A DNA stretch of 44,310 nucleotides from Acidobacteriota bacterium (GTDB lineage: Bacteria > Acidobacteriota > Vicinamibacteria > Vicinamibacterales > UBA2999). The stretch is taken from contig JACPPO010000127.1 in NCBI GenBank assembly GCA_016190945.1, positions 1 to 44,310 on the forward strand, given 5' to 3'. Numbering within the stretch: position 1 is the stretch's first letter; every line of letters starts with the position of its first letter. The notes under the pieces were generated by a model. The model had not been told where the DNA came from, searched no databases, and saw nothing but the letters and a program-made list of their open reading frames with translations. The translations under genes were made by a program, and so were the position numbers. This document shows, piece by piece, positions 1-9,624 of this stretch.

Positions 1-939
1 GTCGTACCCGGCATCGATGACCGCCCACGCCTACTTCACTACCTCGACCTTGCAGTTGAAGAAATCCACCATGTCTGGGTGATCGGCGTAGAGGATCACC
101 ATCTTGGCGGCGCGCCGCGTCTTGCCGCCTGACTTGATGACGCCGGCAAACGCGTCGAAGCCCTTCATGAACGACACGGGCCCCGAAGCCGTGCCGCCGC
201 CCGCGAGCAGTTCCTTCGACGAGCGGATGGCCGACAGGTTGCTGCCCGTGCCGGAGCCGAACTTGAAGAGCATCCCCTCGGTCCTGGCGAGCATCAGGAT
301 CGAGTCCATGGTGTCCTGCACGGCATTGATGAAGCACGCCGAGCACTGCGGCGCCTTCTCGAAGCCGCAGTTGAACCAAACGGGACTGTTGAACGCCGCC
401 TTCTGGTACACGAGCAGGTGCTTCAACTCCGCGGAAAACGACAGCAGCACGTCTTCGCTGGCAAAATACCTCTGCTCGCGCGCCCAGTGCGTGATCGTGT
501 CGACCACGCGGCCGACGAGCTGCTTCACGCTGCGTTCGCGATCGGGCGTCCCGAGCTGACCGCGGAAGTACTTGGAGACGACGATGTTGGTGGCCTGCTG
601 GGACCAGAACTTGGGGATCTCGACGTCGCGCTGCTCGAAGACGACCTTGCCCTTTTCGTTCCCGATCACGGCCGAGCGGATCTCCCATTCGACCTCGTCG
701 AACGGATCGACGCCAGGCAGCGTGAAATAGCGCGGGAACTCCAACCCCGGTGCGGCATCCCCGTTCGACTCGGCGGTCTTGCGCCCACGAGACGACTCGG
801 GGTGAACCGGCGACGCGGGTGTCGCTCCTGCCGTCTCCGCCTGCTGGGCGGACACGGCAGCTTCGCGGGCAGGCCCTCTCTCCATGACTCCTCCGAACGA
901 CGAATGCACCCACCCCGGCGGGCATTCGCGACTCTTCAT
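1..939 (-). CDS. nrdJ: Adenosylcobalamin-dependent (class II) ribonucleotide reductase, N-terminal part; in-frame TAG at 31-33, runs off window
   Basis: Translation has class II RNR motifs (FNSPVWFNCG, SACFINAVQDTMDSI, GGKTRRAAKMVIL..HPD). After the TAG the same frame continues AWAVIDAGYD to the window edge. Confidence 0.85.
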
Positions 940-1051
940 CTTAAAAGGTGCGCTCTAGACGACCTGAAGGAATTCGTCTCGGCCTGGAGCTGGGAGGTCC
1001 GGCTTCGCCTCTTCAAGCGCGAGCGCAAATATGCGCTTCAGCAATCGGCTT

Positions 1052-1057
1052 TGTCAA
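1052..1057 (-). promoter_or_regulatory. Candidate -35 (TTGACA) of nrdJ promoter, with GCATATTT at 1027-1034 as possible -10
   Basis: Minus strand reads TTGACA-N17/18-GCATAT(T); upstream of the nrdJ ORF. Confidence 0.4.
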
Positions 1058-1064
1058 TACAAAA

Positions 1065-1112
1065 CCACAACATGTAGCGCCTACCCGTTAGGGCAAGCGC
1101 AATATCTATTGT
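1065..1112 (-). promoter_or_regulatory. Candidate tandem NrdR boxes upstream of nrdJ
   Basis: ccaCAACATGTAGcgc (1065-1080) and gcgCAATATCTATtgt (1097-1112) resemble acaCwAtATaTwGtgt; centres 32 bp apart. Confidence 0.45.
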
Positions 1113-1293
1113 GTCATATCGGCGTCAAGCGCTCTGAACCCCAGCTCCTGCCACCAGGCATCCGGCGCCAGGCACCGCGAATGAAGCGACGTAGGTGGTA
1201 GGAGGGATGGTTGGGTAACGGCACGGCTGTCTCGAGTGGAAGGTGGTTAGCTGGACGGACACGGCGTTCCGTTGAGGGCCGGACGTTGCCGCG

Positions 1294-1908
1294 CTATCGG
1301 CTGACAAGTTCCGCGGCAAGCGTGGCGGCCTTGTCCGCGAGTGTGGCGGCAAACATGAGGTTCCGCTCCTTCAGCGCCTGCTCCGCCTGCGTGCTAAACC
1401 GCTTTGACTGCTCGTACTGCGCGCGCCCCTGAACGCTCAGCCGGCTGTAATCCACCCGGTTGATGTCGCGTGCGGCCCGCGCGAGCGTGTCGCGCACGGT
1501 GCGCTCGTTGGCGGCATTGGTGGGCGACGCCGCCCGCAGATCGCGCGGCCCGGCCGGCGGCGCAGGTGGTACGGAGGCAGCTGGAGGGGTCGCAGGCTGA
1601 GGTCTGGATTCGGTCGCGGGCCGCGGGGGCGTCCGCGGAGGCGCGGCGGCCGCGGGCGGCGTGTCCGCATCCGAGGCGGCTGCGGGAACTGCCAGCTCCT
1701 CAACGGGCGCCAGTACCCGCTGCGGCGGTTCGGGCACCTGAAGCGGTGGCCCGTCCGGCACCGTTTCCGCGCGCGCTTTGGCGCACGCACTCGCGCCGAG
1801 CGCGAGCAACACAAATCCCAAACCCCAAACCCCAACCCCCACACACGACCTCCCAAACCGGCGTTTCCGACGGCCCGACTCACCCGTTGGGATTTGGGAT
1901 TCGGTCAT
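1294..1908 (-). CDS. Pro/Ala-rich putative lipoprotein or secreted protein with C-terminal helical domain
   Basis: 204 aa ORF; hydrophobic N-terminus ending ..LGASAC, P/A-rich linker, then RDTLARAARDINRVDYSRLSVQGRAQYEQSKRFSTQAEQALKERNLMFAATLADKAATLAAELV. Confidence 0.6.
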   Translation of the reverse strand: MTESQIPTGESGRRKRRFGRSCVGVGVWGLGFVLLALGASACAKARAETVPDGPPLQVPEPPQRVLAPVEELAVPAAASDADTPPAAAAPPRTPPRPATESRPQPATPPAASVPPAPPAGPRDLRAASPTNAANERTVRDTLARAARDINRVDYSRLSVQGRAQYEQSKRFSTQAEQALKERNLMFAATLADKAATLAAELVSR

Positions 1909-1917
1909 TGGGATTTG

Positions 1918-3797
1918 TTACGTCTCGTTCGCCCGCGGCAATAGGATGCGAAACGTCGTGCCGCTTCCCGGCGTCGACTGCACCTCGATCTCCCCGTCGT
2001 GCATCTGGACGATCCGGTAGACCATCGAGAGGCCGATTCCGGTCCCATGATCCTTCGTCGTGTAGTACAGGTCAAAGATCTTTCCAAGGTGCTCGGGGCG
2101 GATGCCGATGCCCGTGTCCTCAATCCGCGCCTCCACGCTGTTGTGCGGCGCCGGCGCGCACACGAGCCGGAGCGTCCCACCGTTCGGCATCGCCTGGCAT
2201 GCGTTGATGGCCAGGTTGAGAAAGGCCTGGCGGAGCATCGCCGCGTCTCCGTTCACCGTCGGCAGCGCCCCAGGCGCATCAACGACCACCCTGACGCTGT
2301 TGGCGCGCGCCTCGGGTTCGATCACCGGCAGAATCTCCTCGAACAGCGTCTTCAGACTGACGGGCTGCAGCCGCAGATCTTCGGGCCTCGTGAACTTCAG
2401 GAAGCCCTGGACCACCTCGTCCAGCCGGCGGATCTCGCCTTCGATGATCTCGACGTGCTCGAGGGCTCCTTGAACGGCGGGCGCGACCGCGGCTTCGCGC
2501 CCGGCATGGGCGAGACCGATTATGGCGCCGGATACGGCCACCGGTTCCGGCTGCGGCGCGGCCGCCAGCGCGCCGCCGCGGATTTTCGTTCGCAGCAGCT
2601 CGAGGTGGATGATCATCGCGTTGAGCGGGTTTTTCACCTCGTGGGCAATGCCGGCCGTCAACCTGCCGAGCGCGACCAGTTTGCGCGAGTAGGCAATTGT
2701 CGACTGCACGCGCGAGAGATACGCAAGGTTCCGCGACACCAGGAGCACTCCAACCAGCCCGTGGTCGGTCGCCTCGATGGCATGCGTCATCAACAACACC
2801 TCGTCGTCGAGTCGCACCTGGACCGGTCCGTGCGACTTCCGGGTAGCGAGCGTCTCCTCGACGATCGTGCGGTACGGGTGAGCGTCGGGCAGCAGCGCGT
2901 GAATGGGGCGGCCGATCGCCTCCGCTGCAAGCGCGGGTCGCATGCTCGGATTGCTGAACAACAGTTCCCCCGACGGATTGAACAGCGCCACGGCGTCCTC
3001 GAGGTGCTCCACCGCCGACTGCAGGCGGGCTTTCTGCCCGGCCAGCGCGTCCCGGTCCGCGGAGAGCTGCTGGCTCACGGTGTTGAAGAACGCGCCCAGC
3101 TCGCCGAATTCGTCGTCGGGCGGCAGGTCGAGCGTGACGCCGACCTCGCCCTTGCCGAGCCGCGTGAGCCCGCTGCGGATCACGTGAATCGGCCGCAGCA
3201 GGAGTTGCGCCAGCAGCGCCGCGACGAACACCGCCACGCCTACCGCAACGGCGGCGGTGACGAGCGCCGGGCGCAGCGACGCGTTCAACTCCTGCCGCAT
3301 CAGGAGCGTCGAAACGCCGATGCGGATCGATCCGAACGCCTCGTCACCGAGCGTCATCGGCTGGCGCACCTCGAGCGTGCGGCCTTCCTCCGAATAGATG
3401 ACGCGGAGCTGCTGGACGGGACTCTGCTCGAGGAGCGCCGCCAGGTCCGCGCGATCATCAAGCGACAAGCCCACTCGGGTCGTGTCGCTGCTGGCGACGA
3501 CCGTGCCGAGCGTATCGAGGATAGACGCGCCGGTGACGCTCTCGCCGTAAATGGTGGATTCAAGGATAGCGCGCAGGCCGGGATCGGCGCGCAACGCCGC
3601 GTAGGGCTCGGGGCTGCCCGTCACGACCTCGCGCGCGCGGTGGAAGATGGCGTTCGACAAGAGCTGGCCGCGAGCGTAGCTCTCGTGCAGGACGACCCCG
3701 GCGAGTCGGGTCACGTAGAGGCCACTCAGCGCCACGACCGCGACGCCGACGATCGCCGTCACGCCGGCGATCTGCTTGCCTCTGATGCCGAGGCGCA

Positions 3798-3798
<1 letters not shown>
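1918..3798 (-). CDS. Membrane sensor histidine kinase, NtrB-like (TM-HAMP-PAS-HisKA-HATPase_c)
   Basis: GRLTAGIAHEVKNPLNAM H-box, LNLAINACQAMPNGG N-box, GTGIGLSMVYRIV G-box; start overlaps stop of upstream regulator. Confidence 0.9.
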
Positions 3799-5192
<1,394 letters not shown>

Positions 5193-5271
5193 ACGGGGTC
5201 GCCGCGCGGAAGAGGTGCGTGGCGCCTCGACCCGATGTTAGCCTGTCGTTTTTCCACGGTCCAGCACCTCG

Positions 5272-5982
5272 ATGACATCAGACGGCGCTAACCCCCGGAT
5301 TGTGGCGATAGTCGAGATCCTCCTCTGTTCCAGCGTTCCCACCCAGCTGCTGATCGGCTCGCTGCTCCGCCTGGCGGGATGGCTGCCGCTCGATGAGGCG
5401 GGGCAACTCTCGCTCCCCTTCGTGCTGACGCTTTCGGTTGCCGACACGCTGCTCTTAATCGGCTTGATGGTCGTGGTGACGCGCGCGCATGGTGAGCGCG
5501 TCGTGGATCTGTGGCTTGGCCGCCGGCCGTCCAAGCCCGAGGCGGTGTATGGCGCGCTCCTCATCCCCGTCGTGTTTTTCCTGGTTGTGGTGCTGATGAA
5601 CCTGCTGAGGACCGTGGCGCCGTGGCTGCACAACGTGCCGACCAATCCACTGGAGCGACTGGCCGGCACCCCGGCGCAGGCGGCGATGTTCGCGGTCGTC
5701 ACAATCCTCTCGGGCGGCGTGCGCGAAGAGCTGCAGCGCGCGTTCCTGCTCCGCCGCTTCCAACGGCACCTCGGTGGCACTGGCGTCGGCGTGGTGGTCC
5801 TCAGCATCGCCTTCGGCCTCGGCCACCTCGTCCAGGGGTGGGATGCGGCGATCACCACCGGCCTGTTGGGCGCGTTCTGGGCGGTGCTCTATCTGCGCCG
5901 GCGGAGCGCGATGGCGCCGCTCGTGAGCCACGCCGGGTTCAACGCGCTGGAGGTGTTGCGGGTGGCGATATGGGGCGCGTGA
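5272..5982 (+). CDS. CPBP-family intramembrane glutamic endopeptidase (CAAX protease-like)
   Basis: Multi-TM protein with REELQRAFLLRRF, FGLGHLVQG and HAGFNALEVL motifs. Confidence 0.8.
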   Translation: MTSDGANPRIVAIVEILLCSSVPTQLLIGSLLRLAGWLPLDEAGQLSLPFVLTLSVADTLLLIGLMVVVTRAHGERVVDLWLGRRPSKPEAVYGALLIPVVFFLVVVLMNLLRTVAPWLHNVPTNPLERLAGTPAQAAMFAVVTILSGGVREELQRAFLLRRFQRHLGGTGVGVVVLSIAFGLGHLVQGWDAAITTGLLGAFWAVLYLRRRSAMAPLVSHAGFNALEVLRVAIWGA

Positions 5983-6580
5983 TTTCCGCGCGGCTGCGGA
6001 CATCGTGCATCCATTGCGCGACGGTCGAGGCGCGACGCTCGGCGCCGGCGCGCTCCCGCGCGACCGGCTCCGCTTGGGTGAAAGGGATCAATATCCCGTC
6101 GCGCGTGAACTCATCGGGGTGAATGCGGTAGTACCGCGCGACCTCTTCCTCGGTGATCTGCACGGTCGCTCCGAAGCGCTGATTGAGGTAGGCCTGGATC
6201 CGGAGGTTGTCACGCGCGATATCCCGGATGCGGACCTCGTCAACGCCCGTGGATTCCATCATGGCGGCGAGACCTGAACCGACGCGCACCGTCAGCGCGG
6301 CTGTCTCGCGAGCGACGTCGGCTGGCGCTGGCTCCGGAGGCGCGAAGCGTGCAACTTCAGCCAGCACCAGTTGCCGATCGATCAGCCCCTCAATCGCCGC
6401 AGTCTCGTCGGCGCCCGCCGGCCCCTCCACGACACCGAGGGCCACGGCGGCCTTCAGGTCAGTCAGGCTGATGACCTCGCCGTTCACGCGCGCGACGATG
6501 CGATCCAGCAGCTGCTGAGCCCCAAGCGGGCACACCGCCACAACAATGAGGGCCACGGAGGCACGGAGACACGGAGACAC
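5939..6580 (-). CDS. SurA N-terminal-domain-like periplasmic chaperone, no PPIase domain visible
   Basis: QQLLDRIVARVNGEVISLTDLKAAVALGV..IDRQLVLAEV..ITEEEVARYYRIHPDEF. GTG start at 6580 preferred over TTG at 6625. Overlaps CPBP gene 3' end convergently. Confidence 0.75.
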   Translation of the reverse strand: MSPCLRASVALIVVAVCPLGAQQLLDRIVARVNGEVISLTDLKAAVALGVVEGPAGADETAAIEGLIDRQLVLAEVARFAPPEPAPADVARETAALTVRVGSGLAAMMESTGVDEVRIRDIARDNLRIQAYLNQRFGATVQITEEEVARYYRIHPDEFTRDGILIPFTQAEPVARERAGAERRASTVAQWMHDVRSRAEITRPISPPATPPAR

Positions 6581-6678
6581 TTTAAACAGTCTCTCGTAGG
6601 TTAAAGGTCGAAAGTCAAAAGACAAGTTTCTGAGTAGGACATGATTTGACCTTTGACGTTCGACCTACGCGTTTCCGG

Positions 6679-9624
6679 TTAGAAGGCCTGGCCCAGCGAG
6701 ATATGCAGGACGCTGCGCCGTTCAAGGCGGCCCGGCGCCAGCTCGCGGCGATCGAGCTTGAACCCGAGATCGATGCGAATCGGCCCGACGGGCGACTGGT
6801 AGCGCAGCCCGACGCCCGCGGCCGCGCGCAGCTGGCCGAGATCGAGATCGCTGGCGCGCGGAAACACGTTGCCCGCATCGATGAATCCGACAGCGCCGAA
6901 GCCGCCGATCGCGGCGGCCCGGAGCTCGGCGTTGAGCACGATCAGTCCGTTGCCGCCCGTTGGGAAGCCCGTGGGGCTGATGGTGGCGTCGGTGCCGAGC
7001 CGATCGAGCGAGAACCCCCGCACTGTCGTGTCACCGCCGGCAAAGAACCGTTCGCTGGCGGGCAGGTCCTGCACGACGTCCACGATCGAGCCGCCGCCGG
7101 CTGCGGGAAGCGGTTCGCCGCCGGGACTAAGGCGCACCACCGCACGCCGGAAGCCATGGGCGGTGCCCACACGTGCGCCGACCGCCAGAACGGTGCGCCG
7201 CGCCGCCGGCACGCGGTAAAACCCGAATCCCTGCAGGAACGTCTTGGTGAACCCGACCTCCGAACCCACCGCGCGTGCCGCAAGCTCGCTGTCCGCGATC
7301 AGAAAGACGCCGGCGTCGGGGTCGATGACGTCGTTGCGCGTGTCCCGGATTGCCGACACCGAGAACTTCGAGACCCGGACCTGCGGGAAGACGCGGTCGA
7401 TGAGCGGCTTTTCGGCATCGGTAAACCGTTCGTCAAACAGCCTGGTGTGTTCGTAGGAGTACCGCGTTGCCAGGCTGTAGCGCCGACCGAGGCGCAGGCC
7501 CATCTCGGCGCGGACCTCCCGTGTGATGAAGTTGAAGCTCGACCGAATCGCCTGGTCCAGAATGCCGGTCACCAGCACATCGGCCGGCGTGCTGAAGACC
7601 TTCGGCTCGCGGTACGTCGCGTAGACGCGATACTCGTTGAACCCGTAGCCGCCTCCTTCCGCCGGGCGCTCAAAGCGGGTGCCGCTGTCGGACAGCACGA
7701 TGTCGCGCGAACGGAGGCTGACGCGTGTAAACAGATTCACCGCGCGATTCTTGCCCCAGAGATTGCGACGGCCCACTTCGAAGAACCCGCGAGGCGCCAC
7801 CTCGAAGCGCTCCTCGGCCTGACCGCCTTCGCCCGTCGGCCGCAGGCGCGTGCCCCCCTCGACGCCGCCGCCATAGCCGATCGTTGTCGGCGCCGCCTCC
7901 TCCAACTGGACGAGTACGTCGCGGCGCGGTTCGCCGCCGTGACGCAACTCGTCGACCACGACGCGCCGGAACAGTCCCAGCGCCGCCAGGCGTTGTTGGG
8001 TTTCGATCCGCGCCGAGTACCCAAGCGGCTGGCCTGGCTTCAGCAGCACTTCGCGCTCGATGATCTCGGTGCTCGTGCGCTGGTTGCCGACGATGATCAC
8101 GTGATCGACGATGACCTGCAGGCCTTCGCTGATCGCGAAGCGGATATCCGCGCGGGTGCCGTTCTCGACAAATGACACCGCGGGATCGATGACCACGCTC
8201 TCGTACCCGCGGTTGCGATACTCGAGATCGATGCGATCCCGGTCGGAGGTGACGTCGATCTCTGAAAACGGACGGTTGGGCGCCATGGTCATCAGCGCCC
8301 GAAGCTGCCCCTCGGTAAACACCGTGCTGCCGTCGAACGCGATGGACCCGACGAGCGTCCGAGGTCCTTCGGTGACCGTGAACCGGACGTCCACGCGGCG
8401 AACGCTCCCGGGCCCATCCTCGCCGTCACGCGGCAGCGGGGTCACCGCGATCTGCACGGCGGCGCGGGTAAACCCGCGGGCGCGATAGGCCTGGCGGATC
8501 GCGGCGGCTCCAGCGCCCGCCGCGGCCTGGACATAGGGTTCACCTCGCTCGACTTGCAGAAGCTCAAGGAGACCGGCCGTCGGCGCGGCTGTGTTGCCGT
8601 TGATGGTGACGGTCTCCACGACGTACCGCGATCCGCGGGTGACACTGAAGGCGATCGTCAGCTCACCCTCGCGCTCGGTCCTCGTGTAGGTAACCGCCGC
8701 GTCGCGGTACCCGCGCGCATGGAGGTACTCCTCGATCGCGAAACTCGCGTCCTCGAGGAGGTCTTCGTCGGCGGATCCCTCCCTCCGCACCGGCACAAGG
8801 CGTTCGCGGTCGGCTTCGGGCACGGGATCCCCGCCAAACACCACGGAAACCAGCGGTCCCCGATCGACGGTCATTCGGACGGTGGCGGTGCCGTCGGGCT
8901 CGAAAGACGAGGTGTGCACGGCCCGCGCCTCGTAGAAGCCGCGCGCGCGCAGGACCCCCACGTGCCGGTCCAGTTCGCGCAGGATGGCGTCGTTGTCGTA
9001 CGGGTCGCCGGCGCGCACCGCGATACCGCCTGGAGCCACCCGCCGGGCGCCGCCGTCGACTTCGTCTATCTCGACGCGGCCGATCGTCGCGCGCGGCCCG
9101 GCCGCGATGTCGAAGACCATGGTCGAGCGATCCGGGTTGTGCGTCGCCTCGATGCGGGGCGCGACCTCCACTCCGGTATGGCCGCGGTCGCGGTAGAACG
9201 CGGATATCACCGCCGCGACCTCCGCCGCGCGGCCCGCGGAGGGCGCTACGCCAAACCGCTCGGTGACGATGCGCCGGATGTCCCCCTCCGGCAGCCCCAG
9301 CATTCCACGGAACTCCATTCGATCGACGGGATGCAGCGGGAACAACACGTAGCGCAGGCGGACGCCCGCGCCAGCCGCCTCCTGAAACACCTGCACGTCC
9401 TCGAACCGGTTCAGGCCTGTGAGGTGCGAGAGCGTCTCGCGCACCTCGCGCATCGACAGCGGCTCCCCCGCCGTCGTCTCGATCAGCCCGTCGATCGCGC
9501 GATCGTCGACAATGCGGCCTTCCTGTTCAACGCGGATGTCGGCGATGACCGGTGCGGCCTGGGCAAAGAGGACGCGAGGAGTGATGACACACAGGGCAAC
9601 AACCAGGACGCCGCGGCACGTCAT
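6679..9624 (-). CDS. BamA/TamA-family outer-membrane assembly protein (multiple POTRA plus C-terminal barrel)
   Basis: Signal peptide then repeated POTRA-like segments; C-terminal FFAGGDTTVRGFSLDRLG, SPVGPIRIDLGFKLD, terminal ..LHISLGQAF. Start ATG 9624 overlaps tamB stop (ATGA). Confidence 0.9.
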   Translation of the reverse strand: MTCRGVLVVALCVITPRVLFAQAAPVIADIRVEQEGRIVDDRAIDGLIETTAGEPLSMREVRETLSHLTGLNRFEDVQVFQEAAGAGVRLRYVLFPLHPVDRMEFRGMLGLPEGDIRRIVTERFGVAPSAGRAAEVAAVISAFYRDRGHTGVEVAPRIEATHNPDRSTMVFDIAAGPRATIGRVEIDEVDGGARRVAPGGIAVRAGDPYDNDAILRELDRHVGVLRARGFYEARAVHTSSFEPDGTATVRMTVDRGPLVSVVFGGDPVPEADRERLVPVRREGSADEDLLEDASFAIEEYLHARGYRDAAVTYTRTEREGELTIAFSVTRGSRYVVETVTINGNTAAPTAGLLELLQVERGEPYVQAAAGAGAAAIRQAYRARGFTRAAVQIAVTPLPRDGEDGPGSVRRVDVRFTVTEGPRTLVGSIAFDGSTVFTEGQLRALMTMAPNRPFSEIDVTSDRDRIDLEYRNRGYESVVIDPAVSFVENGTRADIRFAISEGLQVIVDHVIIVGNQRTSTEIIEREVLLKPGQPLGYSARIETQQRLAALGLFRRVVVDELRHGGEPRRDVLVQLEEAAPTTIGYGGGVEGGTRLRPTGEGGQAEERFEVAPRGFFEVGRRNLWGKNRAVNLFTRVSLRSRDIVLSDSGTRFERPAEGGGYGFNEYRVYATYREPKVFSTPADVLVTGILDQAIRSSFNFITREVRAEMGLRLGRRYSLATRYSYEHTRLFDERFTDAEKPLIDRVFPQVRVSKFSVSAIRDTRNDVIDPDAGVFLIADSELAARAVGSEVGFTKTFLQGFGFYRVPAARRTVLAVGARVGTAHGFRRAVVRLSPGGEPLPAAGGGSIVDVVQDLPASERFFAGGDTTVRGFSLDRLGTDATISPTGFPTGGNGLIVLNAELRAAAIGGFGAVGFIDAGNVFPRASDLDLGQLRAAAGVGLRYQSPVGPIRIDLGFKLDRRELAPGRLERRSVLHISLGQAF

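Noticed and set aside
1-30. Intein or group I intron insertion in nrdJ explaining the stop
   Set aside because: The conserved sequence AWAVIDAGYD continues in the same frame immediately after the stop, so nothing is inserted there.
940-1293. Cobalamin riboswitch upstream of the B12-dependent RNR
   Set aside because: No B12-box-like GCCACTG or surrounding conserved core visible; NrdR-type sites fit better.
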